A stretch of 64,000 nucleotides of DNA from Artocarpus heterophyllus (lineage: Eukaryota; Streptophyta; Magnoliopsida; Rosales; Moraceae). Made by a program: the position numbers and the translations under genes. Positions 44,910-55,620 of the stretch are shown here, piece after piece. Every line of letters begins with the position of its first letter. The stretch's first letter is position 1. A model generated the notes under the pieces. That model made no database searches. It was not told where the DNA came from and was given only the letters and a program-made list of their open reading frames with translations. The stretch spans positions 26,847,661-26,911,660 of the forward strand of contig CM046350.1 of NCBI GenBank assembly GCA_025403435.1, given 5' to 3'.

Positions 44910-45180
44910 ACGATGATGGGAGAATGATGGGGGTCGAGGGGTGGGACATGGAGGGTTGGGCGTGACAGGAAGGGAGGTTGTTAGGGTCAGGCTTGATGGG
45001 AAAAGGGTAGACGGCTTTTGCTAGGTGCGATAGTGGGGTTGCCAGGGATAATGGCTAGATGGAGGGGGGCTAATGTGTAGGGGTTGTTGGGCAGACAGAG
45101 GGAAGCACTGGAGGAGGCTCGTTGGGGGTTAGAGGGGGAGGCTAGTGGGTGGGTGAGAGGAAGCTGTTGTTGGTTAGATG
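44910..45180 (+). repeat. G-rich low-complexity block
   Basis: About 270 bp with many GGG/GGGG runs on the plus strand (GGGGTCGAGGGGTGGG, GGAGGGGGGC, GGGGGAGG) inside very AT-rich DNA. Several runs are close enough for G-quadruplex formation. Confidence 0.75.
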
Positions 45181-45370
45181 TTAGATTTTTTTTTCCGAAG
45201 TAAATCGTTGTGATTTCAGTTTTTTAGATCAATGGCTAAACATGGTACTATTGTTATTTTAACAAAAATTAATAGAGTTATGTCTAGGGGGCATTAGTGT
45301 GATTAATTTTAATATAGGGATTGTCCGTATAATTTGAATAAAATAGAACACAAAGAAAAATAGCTAACAA

Positions 45371-45416
45371 TAACAACAACAACAACAACAACAACAACAA
45401 TAATAATAATAATCAT
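45371..45416. repeat. (AAC)n(AAT)n microsatellite
   Basis: About nine AAC-type units followed by about five AAT units, pure at their core. Confidence 0.9.
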
Positions 45417-45610
45417 AAACCATTCAAAACTTCTTCAAATGCTTAAAAAAAATACCTTCTTCAAATATCAATTAATTTTTGAAAGACTATTTTAATGCCT
45501 TTTTCCCTCTATTTTCCTTTTTCAAAAAGTTCTTAAAAGAATGTTCATGAACATAGTATGTAAACTGTGAAGTAATGAGAGGTAAGAGATAATAATATTT
45601 TTGCAAATTG

Positions 45611-45640
45611 TATATATGTGTGTGTGTGTGCATGCATATG
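45611..45640. repeat. (TA)n(TG)n microsatellite
   Basis: TATATATGTG followed by seven more TG units and CATGCATATG. Confidence 0.85.
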
Positions 45641-45782
45641 TAAATGAACAATAATGATCTTTTCATTATTCTTTGAAGATAAATAAATAAATTTTCTATT
45701 TTATATAAAAAATGTGAACCATTTTTTTAAAATCTCAAAGAGCTATACGAATTGTTTTAATTAGGCATTTATTTATTTCTTT

Positions 45783-45940
45783 GTTATGTTTGTAATCTTT
45801 GTCACTAAGGGGTAGTATAGTCTTTTAATTGTTTCCTTAGATCTATATAAACCTTATTTTTTGTTGTATTTTACAATATGCCTAGTCAATAAGAATCCTT
45901 AGTTTTATTTTGTTCCTAGTAGTTTTGGTTCTTGAATTTT
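45783..45940 (+). repeat. putative 5' LTR of element 5
   Basis: Begins around TGTTATGTTTG and ends TGAATTTTCA. It holds TCTATATAAACC (about 45842-45853) as a TATA box. The right end is supported by the primer site just after it; the left end is uncertain. Confidence 0.5.
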
Positions 45941-45953
45941 CATGGCATTAGAG
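45941..45953 (+). promoter_or_regulatory. degenerate primer-binding site of element 5
   Basis: TGGCATTAGAGCT follows the LTR end; two differences from TGGTATCAGAGC. Confidence 0.7.
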
Positions 45954-46004
45954 CTTCTAAGGGTTATTGGTTCTTGATTTCGCTCGCGTTTGCAGCTCGT
46001 ACTT

Positions 46005-46200
46005 GGTCTATCCATGCAGCCCATGTGCACTGTACCAGTCGTCCATACAGACCCATAGACATGCAGTAGTCGTCGAAACAGTCCACAGCATTCTGACCAT
46101 ACCGTCCATACACCACCATCCATACGTCGCACCGCTCTAACACTGACATCTGTACACCATACCAGTCTGACTGTACAGTCCATATTTCTTACCAGTTTCG
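46005..46200 (+). repeat. GC-richer leader with degenerate CCATAC repeats (element 5)
   Basis: The leader is richer in GC than its flanks and repeats GTCCATAC-like units irregularly (CGTCCATACAGAC, CCGTCCATACACC, ATCCATACGTC, CACCATACCAG, CAGTCCATATT). A minus-strand open frame over it is an artefact of this composition. Confidence 0.55.
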
Positions 46201-46316
46201 AGCGTGTACTCTGCACAACAGCGTGTCGTAGCCATCCGAACATTTCATCATAGCTAGGGCTTAGGATGATGCTCTTTAAGCTATTAGTGTGTAGTTAGAT
46301 AAAAAAATTATTCATA

Positions 46317-46900
46317 TTGGAGTTATGTGACGAAGAATTTTTGAAGGGTAAAAGATATGGGGTTATCTTTCGGGCACATCAAAACAACCTACAAAGAAGA
46401 AAGCTACCGTATGTAGAATTGCTAGATTCTTGTGAAGCAAACAATTCAAAGATTATTACTTGGATAGATAATTTTGTTGCATATTCGATAGGCATTCAGT
46501 AGGCAAAGTATGAGACTGCTAAAGAGGTATGGGAGCCTCTTGTAAGACTATGCACACAGTTTAATGTTGCCAAACAATATCAATCAGAGACTGATATTTG
46601 CACTTTTCAATAGAAGGATATGAGTATTCAAGAATTTTATTCTGTTATGTCAGATTTATGGGATCAATTGGTACTCATAGAATCAGAAGAATTACGAGCG
46701 TTTGCTCCATACATCACTCGAAGAGAAAAATAATAGCTGTTTCAATTTTTTATGGCTCTTCATGATGATTTTCAGGGATTTTTAGGGTTGATTTTGCATT
46801 GTAGTCCACTTCTTTTTGTGGATTCAATAGTCAGTGAACTTTTTGCTAAATAGATAAGTCTTAAGTCTCAGTCAAGTAAGGAAATGATTCCAGTGTCTAA
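46317..46900 (+). pseudogene. copia gag of UBN2 type (element 5)
   Basis: The frame shows KIITWIDNFVAYSIGIQ, a stop at 46500, TAKEVWEPLVRLCTQFNVAKQYQ, DMSIQEFYSVMSDLWDQLVLIES, LFQFFMALHDDFQGFLGLIL and LLFVDSIVSELFAK. These match the UBN2-type Gag of plant copia elements (W.DN, TAKE.W, M..LWDQL, FL.AL.D.F). Stops also at about 46612, 46732 and 46852. No zinc knuckle remains before the jump to RT sequence. Confidence 0.8.
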
Positions 46901-46929
46901 TGATGTTCTGACTTTCTTGGTATTTTTCA

Positions 46930-47900
46930 TGCATTTTGAGATCAAAACCAAGTCTGATGGGTTCATTGAAAGATACAAAACTCAATTAGTTGCTAAAGGA
47001 TATTCTCAAGAATATGGTACGAATTATGAGGAGACTATTGCTCTTGTTGCAAAAATGATTGCAATTTAGACACTCATTGCATTTGTGTCTATGCGTTCAT
47101 AGCATATCTCCCAAATGGATGTTAAAAATGCCTTCTTCAATAGAGATCTTCAACAAGAAGACATGATGCCTTCCCCTAGTGTTTCTCATCAACTTGGTGA
47201 AGTTTGTAGGCTTAGGAAAGCTCTTTATGGTCTCCCACAGGCACCTCAAGCCTGGTTTGAGAAGTTATTTACTATGGTTACTTCGCGAGGTTTCTATACC
47301 AGCTATCATGAGTCAGCCCTGTTTATTAAATATACCTCTATCGATCTTATTCTGGTTTCTTTATATGTTGATAATATGATTATTATTGGTGATGATGTTG
47401 ACGGGATAGCAACATTGAAGTCAAAATTAGCTTGTTGTTTTGCAATGAAGGACTTGGGCTCCTTGCATTACTTTCTATGTATTGAAGTTGCCACTTCTCT
47501 AGAAGGTTGTCTCCTCTCTTAGTCCAAGTATATAATTATCATATTTGAGTGTCCTCATCGTACTGATAATAAGACTATGGATACACCTCTGGAGCTTAAT
47601 GCTCAATATTCCTCTTCTGATGGGGGTCCTTTACCAGATCCTAGTTTATATTACACTATTATTTGTTGCGTGGTTTATCTCACCATCACCTACCCAGATA
47701 TTGCATTTGTTGTTCATAAAGTCAGTTAGTTTGTTACCTCCCCTACTGCTATTCATTGGATTACTATTCTTCATATTTTACGGTATCTTCAAAGCACTCA
47801 ATTTCAAAGTCCTTTACTTCCATCAAGTTCTTCCTTAGAGCTGTGTGTATACTCTAATGTTGATTGGGCTAGCGATCCTGTGGATCGTAAGTCTGTCACA
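46930..47900 (+). pseudogene. copia reverse transcriptase (element 5)
   Basis: Blocks: FEIKTKSDGFIERYKTQLVAKGYSQEYGTNYEETIALVAKM, stop at 47067, QMDVKNAFFNRDLQQEDM, CRLRKALYGLPQAPQAWFEKL, SLYVDNMIIIGDDVDG (YVDN, second catalytic Asp lost), MKDLGSLHYFLCIEVA, then DNKTMDTPLELNAQYSSSDGG, ITYPDIAFVVHKVS and VDWASDPVDRKSVT near 47895. Stops at 47520 and 47728 and a frameshift near 47100. The order of copia RT is intact but the protein is dead. Confidence 0.88.
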
Positions 47901-49092
47901 GTTGGGACCACACACGATGTAGGTGATGCAATGTGTGAATTTTCAATTTTGCCCCTATTGATCATAAATAATCCAATAAATTTCCATTGACCAATCTGAA
48001 AGAATGTTAGGAAGCTAGTAAGGGGACCCAATAAACATATATAATTTAAGCTCCAATTATTTTTTATAATTTGATTATCTTGTAGTCAAATCAATAATAA
48101 TTATTAATTTCACTTTGTGCCACTATCTAAAACTGAAGCCACATTCTTAAATTACATACATTAATTAAATCTTAGATATAATTATTGAAGATAAAGTTGT
48201 CCATTGATATAATCGTTTACTATATGATAAAGCCCTCCATAATAATATTCATAACTGGAGCTAGGTTTATAGTCTTCCGTGTAACCTCTGTTATTATTTA
48301 TTTCTCCATGAGTTTTGGTAATTCTTTAATGGATCACCATTTTATGAACAAATCATAAATGAGAATTTTAGATAATGTCTGATATCCCATATCAAACAGT
48401 AAGATCTTTACATCCAATGTTTCTTGAATTGATATTCATGAGAATATTATTTTAATATCCTACCAACTTAGGATTTGTGGACTCTGTCTGTGAGATGCGT
48501 TCCCAGTTATCGAAAAAATTGTCTCTAACATACAGTTTTTAATCATGAATATATAACGTTCAAGATTAAGGAATGATGTGAGTCTATTAATCATATCAGG
48601 ATTAAGGTATGATTCATAAAATAATCAATAATAATAGAGTTTTAATTTTTTTGTTACGGAATTATATAAAAAATGAATTCTATCTTGATCCAAGGTTAAA
48701 GTGTTTTAAACAGACTGATGCCTCCATCTACTAATCATAACATTATTACAATCCAAATAAGATTACTATACCAAATTGCAAAATACAACATTACAATCTT
48801 AAGCAAGATATAATATCTAGCTTTATCTATTGATTTTAACCAAAATTTATATTAATTACCCATAATCATATCCTCTATATTATGAATACTTCATATACAT
48901 AATTATTATCTTTTATAAGTATTGGAACCTTTATGATATTTGCATGCACGTGTACATACACAAATATATATATATATCTCAAAATATACAAGTAGGAAAA
49001 TAAATGAAATTTTATTTATTCGTTATGTTATACTTTCAATCTTATAATGTCCATATGAATTTTTAGTATGCTATTAAAGCACCAATCCCTAA
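47901..49092 (-). repeat. 3' LTR of element 6 (end lost)
   Basis: On the plus strand it ends CAATCCCTAACA before a polypurine-like block (ATTCCTGACTTGCA). It shares landmarks with the dominant LTRs, such as AGCTAGTAAGGGGACC and ATATAATTTAAGCTCC (48013-48055), at the same distance (about 1.05 kb) from the end. The part beyond 47901, including the promoter, is missing. Confidence 0.7.
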
Positions 49093-49650
49093 CAATTCCT
49101 GACTTGCATTATAGCGTATATGACATTTCTCGAATTCTCATTCTTTCTAGATGACTCTCAAAATTTTAGTCGTTAAAGTTTTGGTAAAAAGGATCAACTA
49201 GTAATTCTCCAAATCAACCTTGCAGATGTCCCAGCTCCCTGCTGTATAATCTTTCTGATAAGATCATACTTCCTCTCTATATTTTTTCCTCTTTGATGAC
49301 TTGTTGGTTACTTTATATTTGCCATTGTTGCACTGTTATTAGAGTGTAGCATCATTGATCGCTCAAGGTTAGGGATAGCCTCTAAATCTCTCAATAAGTT
49401 ACAAAGCAAGATAACCACTTCTGTAGCTTATTAAGCTCTACATATTCTACTTCCATGGTAGAGTCAACAACAGAAGTTTTTTGAATACTCCTTTATGCTA
49501 CAGTTCAACCACTAAGCCCAAAATTGACTTCGTAGAATCCCTATTGGATTGAAAATTTAAATTTGTGTAGCGGGTAGGAGTAAGATCCAACCCTGAGTAC
49601 ATAAGCATATAATTCTTGTTCGCCAAAGATACTTAAGAATATACTTCACT
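49093..49650 (-). pseudogene. copia RNase H remnant (element 6)
   Basis: Low-quality matches: a FTKTLT-like block near 49170, a CDNSA-like region near 49330-49350 and a VDSTMEVEY-like block near 49440-49470. Multiple frames and stops. Confidence 0.6.
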
Positions 49651-50740
49651 AACTCTCAGTGCTTTTCTCTTGCATTCGACTAACACCGGCTAATAATTCC
49701 TACTATATAACATATATTTGGTCTTGTACATAACATAGCATACGTAAGACTTCCAACTCCTAATGCATATGGACATCTTTTCATGCTTTCAACTTCCTCA
49801 GGAGTTTTGGGAGACATCTCCTTAGAAAGTGTTATCCTATCTCTCATGGGTGGAATACCATTTTCGAAATCTTTGATATAATACTTTTCAAGTATTTTAT
49901 CTATGTACAAGGCTTGAAATAATACTAATAGCTTTTTCTTTTTCTCTTTAAGGAGTTAGATACCTAGAATGTAGCTAGTTTATATCAAGTCTTTCATCAA
50001 GAATCGTTCATCCAACCATTCCTTAAGCGCTATTAATGATTCTATATCATTACCTATGGTTAGAATAATATCAATATAATAAACTAAAAAAGACCACTTT
50101 CTTGTCCTTTATTTTCTTGTAGACGCATGACTCATCTATCGTTTGATCAAAACTATAAGACTTGATTGCTTGACAATTCTAATGTTCCATGATTTAGAAG
50201 CTTGTTTGAGGTTATAAATAGATCTCTACAATTTTCAAACTCTTTACTCTTACCTTTTCACCACGAACATCTCTAATTGCACCATGTAAATTATCTCTTC
50301 AAGATGACTATTCAAAAATGACATCTTGACATCCATTTCATAGTTGAAATATGCAACAATGGACAAGAGAATTCGAATTGATTTAAGCATGGCTATGTAG
50401 AAAAAGTTTATTTGTAATCGTTCCATTTTTTCGGGTGTCCCTTAGCTGTAAGCCTTGCTTTCAAAATTTTTACTTTCTTACCTGCTCCTATCCTTCTTTT
50501 ATAAATCCATTTACAATAATAGGCTTAATCTCTTTAGGCGCATCAACATGTTCCTAAATTTGTTGATGTACATTGAATCTATTTCTTGGTTCATTGCATC
50601 TTGCCATGATTTTGAATCAACAACCCTCATAGCTTGATTATAAAAGATGAGATCATCAACATTCTCGTAAGAGACTGCTATATTATCTTTCCTAATTCCA
50701 ATGTACTGATCTTCTTGTCTAACAACACTCATAAATGAAA
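49651..50740 (-). pseudogene. copia reverse transcriptase (element 6)
   Basis: The open part 49680-49910 reads YIDKILEKYYIKDFENGIPPMRDRITLSKEMSPKTPEEVESMKRCPYALGVGSLTYAMLCTRPNICYIV, the late RT blocks. The catalytic box near 50060-50090 reads VYYIDIILTIGND, so YVDD has become YIDI. The N-terminal part (50511-50732) has the DDLIFYNQAMRVVDSKSWQDAMNQEIDSM linker. Frameshifts lie throughout. Confidence 0.82.
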
Positions 50741-52050
50741 TAACATCCTTTGTTGTTGCTCTAAAGGTGGTCTAATTTTCATGAAATGGTTTCATGGAAT
50801 GATCATATCATTTTCATAACTCTCTATTGTACTATCTTATCTCCTTCTAATTCCTTGAGGAAGACTTTCCTTTGAGGTCTGTAGACCTTCATATATGTAT
50901 TTTTTTTTTCAAAGAAACATTGCATTTGTCATAACAAACACTTTGTTGTCTTGAGTAATATAGAAAGAACTGCTACGCATACCTCTTGAATACTTTTAAA
51001 AAAATACATAATTTAGTATGCTATTTTAACTTATCCACCTTTGGCTTTATAACATGAGCTAGACACCCCACACATCGAAGTGGCACAACTTAGGTTTAAT
51101 CCCAGTCCATAATCTATGTGGAGTCTTAGGTACAAATTTGAAGGAACTAAAGTAAGTAGTTAAACTATCGTTTGCAGAACATTTCCCTAAAAGGATGTTG
51201 GAGGTGATGAATAGCTCAATATAAATCTTCTCATATTGAGTAAAGTCTTATTTCTTCTCTATGTAGCACCATTTTGCTTTAACATCCTTAGTTCAATGAG
51301 TTATGAGAAAACCTCGTTGTCTTTAAGATGACTCTTGAATTCATTATCCGGGTATTTCCCTCCATGATCTGATTGAAGTGTTTGGTTTGCTTACCTAATG
51401 TTTTTCAACTTCTGCTCGAAATTCTCTAAACTTTTCAAATGTTTTCAATTTGTTCTAAATCAAGTATACATATCCATATCTAGAGTAGTCATCAATAAAC
51501 GTGAGGAAATACTTATATCCTTCACTATCCATATCTAGAGTAGTCATCAATAAACGTGAGGAAATACTTATATCCTTCACATGCCTATGAATTTATTGGA
51601 CTACAGATGTCTAAGTGTGCTAGCTCGAGAAGATCTTTAGCCCTATAACCTTTCACCAAGAAAGATCTCTTGGTCATTTTACCTTCTAGACAAGACACAC
51701 AAGTTGGTATAGGTTGAAACCTTATCTCCCAAAGAGGTCCATCCTTTACTAACATTTCTATCCTGTTCAGGTCAATATGACCTAGTCAAGGTGCCATAGA
51801 TATGTGTCTTCTTGTAACTTTTATCTTTTAAAGCTTAGTTCATCTTGTTGCACAATTTTAATATTAAGTAGCATATAGGGACAGAGAGTTATAACATATA
51901 AATTTGCCTTAGTACCATTAAAACATATCAAAATATTGCCCTTAAAATTGAAACTTTTTGATTGAAAGAACTAAAAATAGGATAGCATTCAGTCAAACCA
52001 AAAAGTTAAATCAAATTCGTGTTTATACCAGGAACATTGTAGCAATGATT
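50741..52050 (-). pseudogene. copia integrase and upstream (element 6)
   Basis: The minus strand has pieces of integrase: a SCVSCLEGKMTKRSF-like block (about 51655-51705), a YSRYGYVYLI-like block near 51460-51490, an EFRAEVEKH-like block near 51400-51430, and a GGYFYN-like block near 50970. A perfect 55-bp tandem duplication at 51471-51580 lies in the core and breaks the frame. The region ends at 52050, where element 7 inserted. Confidence 0.75.
51471..51580. repeat. perfect 55-bp tandem duplication in element 6 integrase
   Basis: Unit 1 (51471-51525) and unit 2 (51526-51580) are identical, each starting TATCCATATCTAGAG and ending TATATCCTTCAC. 55 is not a multiple of three, so it shifts the frame. 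Perfect identity in an otherwise decayed element means it arose recently. Confidence 0.95.
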
Positions 52051-52447
52051 TGTTGAAAAAAGAGTGCACAACAGAATTTTAAAAATTTTACATCAGAGTA
52101 ATTTCCAAAACACAAGTTTGACATGCTATATGCATATATTAACCAGATCTTACTAACCTTTGTGTGCCGAAGAACCCTCGCAAAACATGAAGAGAAGTAA
52201 CGTTCTAGAAGAGCCTCAAACAACTGGTCTTCTTTGCTATTCTCTATCCACGACTAGAGTGAGTGTGGGCTCACACGTACAGCTCTTCCACCAGGTGACT
52301 CTCCTTCCAACCAATGGAGAGAACCCAAAGCAAGTGTTCGTGATTTGTGAACAAAAGCTCTCAGGGAGTTTTCAGATTCTCACTAGCAGAGTATCACTCT
52401 TAATCTCTCAATTGATCTTATCTGAGTAACTCTTAAGACTTACTCCC

Positions 52448-52455
52448 TTTTTATA
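52448..52455 (-). promoter_or_regulatory. LTR TATA box (element 7, 3' LTR)
   Basis: The minus strand reads CTGTATAAAAAGGGAG. Confidence 0.7.
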
Positions 52456-52570
52456 CAGATTGGTCCTGGGGTCAGTCCTTATCAGATTAGGTCTCAAAAA
52501 CTCAAAATAGAATCAAGTTCGGATCAATATCTAATAAGATCCGTGTGAAAATGCATGATCTTATCCTTGC

Positions 52571-52635
52571 TAATCGGCAGGCCGAACAGGCCCCATCAGC
52601 AGGCCGAACACGTCCATCGGTAGGCCGAACTATCG
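52571..52635 (-). repeat. GC-rich motif array, U3 of element 7 (left LTR)
   Basis: Three copies at about 25-bp spacing: ATCGGCAGGCCGAAC, ATCAGCAGGCCGAAC and ATCGGTAGGCCGAAC on the plus strand. Confidence 0.85.
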
Positions 52636-54061
52636 AATAAAAATCTCGCAAATCTTTTATTTTTGACCCGAGATTCTATAGGATAAAGTCTTAGTTTTAA
52701 TTCAAATAAACCAATAGAGAAGTTATTTGATCAAAACAACTTTATCTAGATAATCTCAAAGAAAATAAATCAATTCCCAATAATTCTACACGTTTATCTT
52801 AATCTAATTTATCTAAAATTAAATCAACCGATAAATAGACAAAAATTATCCAATCCCAATAATTCAACAAGTTTATTTTGAATCAATTTTATCACAAAAT
52901 TAATTCAACCAATAAACAAACATGAATTATCTTATTCTTCCAAATTTTAACCAATTTGATAAATCTGATATAAGTCATCAATTATTGGAAAAGCATGCCG
53001 TGTCGTTACAGGATGTTGTGAGCTAGCAAAGGGGACCAAATGGACCTATATAGTTCAAGCTCCCGATAATTATGAAACTCAATATCCCAGATATACATTA
53101 CATAATTATCAACTCCAACGTTACTCCACTAAAAGCTTGGAGTTGCACTCTCGAACTACATAGAATTACGAAGCTCGTATAGCTAAGTCTTCATGACATA
53201 TCATAGTGTATCGTATCCCTATATGATAATCCATAATCGGCTTAAGGACTAATTCTGTTTTACCTTCCCGATTATTTTTATCTTACCTTCCATTATCTCA
53301 CCATCGAAAAACTTACTATCCAAGGATAGTATACCATTCGGTTACACCTATGTATCCAAATGGTTGAGCACTCTAGTTTTGTAATTACAGGATAACACAT
53401 ATAAGAGGATATCATTACTCCTAAACAGGAGCAATGGATTTCATATCTATGAATAACAGATCTACGCTATCAAGAGTCATGCCTCCAACGTATCGGCATG
53501 CATACCATTATTAAGATGTAGGTGTCACCCTTTGATACATCAAAAGACACAAGCCAAGACAACGGGCTCACTATTCATCTCAGGATTAAGAGACAACACA
53601 AATGATTGTCTAAAGTGAATTGATTTACCGAGATAGATTATTAATCCAAATCAATATACTTTATGTCCTGATCCAACACATCGTCACCTATGACAACGTG
53701 CCAATGTTTCTATTCATGGAGTCCACCTCCAATGGTCAAGATAAACCATCTCCCAAAAGGGATATAGACAATATAACAATCTTTGCATGAATAAAGTGCC
53801 CAACTTTATTCCCTCGATTGCGGATCATATGATTTAGACCATCACCTTAAGAATCCTGTCTTCCACATAGTCCTTCCATCATATGCCCAATTCTTAAGGT
53901 TTAGACAGACAGTCTCAGACTTTTGTTTGCTTAACATACATTCAACAAATATGAACGTAAAGAGGACAAGATTTGGTATATAAATAATAAATTCTTTATT
54001 GATAAAAATGTCTCCAAAAACATATTACATTTTTACTCCTTAGGGCATACATGTCTAACAA

Positions 54062-54071
54062 TCTCCCACTT
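54062..54071 (-). promoter_or_regulatory. polypurine tract of element 7
   Basis: The minus strand reads AAGTGGGAGA one base before the LTR. Confidence 0.85.
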
Positions 54072-54074
54072 GCA

Positions 54075-54530
54075 CTAAGTGAGTAAATATGACAAATCTC
54101 GCATCCTCATAGCTTCCACATATCTCTCGAAGACTCTCCCAGTAAGTGTCTTCGTAAATGGATCAGCTAAATTGTCCTCTGACGCGATTTTGCACACTGT
54201 GACATGCCCGCCCTCAATGAAGTCTTTTATCACATGATACTTTCGATCAATATGCTTACTCTTCTTGTGAAATCTTGGTTCCTTAGCATTAGCTACTGCC
54301 GTACTGTTATTATAGTACAGTGATACCGCCTTATCCATACCAGGAACTATCTCAAGATCCCCAAGGAACTTACGGAGCCACGCTGCTTCTTTCGAAGCAT
54401 CACTAGCTACCACATACTAGGCCTCCATCGTTGAATCCAAAGTGCAATCTTGCTTAGCACTTCTCCAACTGATGGCACCGTCACCCAGAGTAAACACAAA
54501 ACCCGAAGTTGATTTCCTAGAATCCAGACA
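54075..54530 (-). pseudogene. copia RNase H (element 7)
   Basis: Open from 54413 to the stop at 54075: VASDASKEAAWLRKFLGD, AVSLYYNNSTAVANAKEPR (the catalytic CDN reads YNN), HIDRKYHVIKDFIEGGHVTVCKIASEDNLADPFTKTLTGRVFERYVEAM. A stop replaces Tyr in the EAEYV block at 54418. The upstream GFVFTLG and ISWRSAKQDC blocks are present. Inactive because an active-site Asp is lost. Confidence 0.88.
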
Positions 54531-55620
54531 GGATTGAAAATCTGAGTCATTATATCCTAGAGGAGTCAGGTCCTCACCCGAATATGCAAGCGTATACCCT
54601 CGAGTCCTTCTTAGGTACTTGAAAATATGCTTTACTACAATCCAATGGTTCGGTCCTGGATCTTCCTAAAATTGACTTACAATCCCGACCGCATAACTAA
54701 TATACGGTAGTGTGCAAAGCATGGCATACATGAGACTACCCACTGCCGAAGCATAAGGCACCTTTCATGTATTCTCTTTCTTCATAAGACTTTGGAGAGT
54801 CTTTCTTAGAAAGAGTAATTCCAGACCTAGATGGTTGCCCGCCTTTCTTGGAATCCTACATTGCAAACCTTCTGAGAATTTTGTCTATGTACCCAACCTA
54901 GGACAAAGCTATCATTTTGTTCTTCCTATCTTGAAAGATCTAGATACCGAGAACAAAATTAGCCTCACCTAAGTCCTTCATGTCAAACTGCTTGGTCAAC
55001 CATAATTTGATTGATGACAATGCCCCAACGTCATTGTCAATTAGCAGAATGTCATCTACATAGAGTAGTAAAAAAACCACCTTTCAATCCTTAATGTGTT
55101 TGTAAACACATGGCTTATCTACATTTTGTAAGAACCCATAAGTCTTGATCACCCAATCAAATCTTATGTTCCAAGAACGAGAAGCTTGCTTAAGTCCATA
55201 AATTGACTTCAGCAGCTTACAAACCTTACCCTCTTGACCCGTGATCTTGAACCCGTCTAGTTGTTCCATATAAATAGACTTATCAAGATAGCCATTCAGA
55301 AAAGCCGTCTTGACATCCATCTGCCAAATATCGTAGTCGAGAGTGGCAGCTATGGACAAGAGAATCCAGATGGACTTAAGCATGGCTACAGGCGAAAAGG
55401 TTTCCTTATAATCGATTCCTTCCTTTTGCGTATAACCCTTAGCTACTAGTTTAGCCTTAAAGGTTTCGACCTTTCCATCCACTCCGCTTTTCCTCTTGTA
55501 GATCCACTTGTACCCTATGGGTTTTACCCCTTCGGGAAGATCCATAAGCTCCCAAACCTGATTAGTCTCCATAGACTTCATCTCTATGTTAATGGCCTCT
55601 GTCTAGAGTTTTGAATCAAC
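54531..55620 (-). pseudogene. copia reverse transcriptase (element 7)
   Basis: A long open part (55084-55581) runs from SMETNQVWELMDLPEGVKPIGYKWIYKRK through KLVAKGYTQKEGIDYKETFSPVA, DVKTAFLNGYLDKSIYM and LLKSIYGLKQASRSWNIRFD to CVYKHIKD. A TGA stop there replaces Gly just before the YVDD box (near 55060), whose Asp pair is intact. Later blocks (KDLGEANFVLGI, SGITLSKKDSP) are cut by stops and a 1- to 2-base loss near 54765. The best-preserved N-terminal RT in the window. Confidence 0.9.

Larger units (their letters stand above)
43486..45782. other. gene-poor DNA with low-complexity tracts
   Basis: No gene recognised. Contains A/T-rich runs (44200-44870), a pyrimidine-rich stretch (44865-44895), a G-rich block (44910-45180) and microsatellites near 45371 and 45611. 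Open frames at 43886-44532 on the minus strand are low-complexity artefacts. Confidence 0.6.
45783..47900 (+). mobile_element. Ty1/copia element 5 (second copia type), truncated
   Basis: Plus-strand copia remnant unlike the dominant family. It has a putative short 5' LTR (about 45783-45940), a degenerate primer site, a leader, a gag of the UBN2-like type, then RT sequence directly after gag with protease and integrase deleted. It stops in the RT-RNase H connection at about 47900, where minus-strand element 6 begins. Many stops. The LTR start is a guess because the 3' LTR is missing. Confidence 0.75.
47901..52050 (-). mobile_element. Ty1/copia element 6 (related third family), left part
   Basis: Minus-strand copia whose LTR and pol resemble the dominant family in layout but differ strongly in sequence. 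It has a truncated 3' LTR (to about 49092), a polypurine-like tract, RNase H, RT and integrase up to 52050. Element 7 interrupts it there; it resumes at 63785 and leaves the window. The left edge abuts element 5 without a recognisable LTR end, implying deletion. Heavily mutated. Confidence 0.82.
52051..54060 (-). repeat. 3' LTR of copia element 7
   Basis: 2,010 bp. The plus strand starts TGTTGAAAAAAGAG and ends ATGTCTAACA. TATA box at 52448-52455 and motif array at 52571-52635. Confidence 0.92.

Noticed and set aside
45905..46243. Minus-strand open frame rich in Val/Arg/Trp/Cys
   Set aside because: It arises from the CCATAC-repeat leader of element 5 read backwards.
47545..47838. Plus-strand open frame rich in Leu
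   Set aside because: It is a frame-shifted reading of element 5 RT; the correct frame carries the DNKTMDTP and PDIAFVV blocks.
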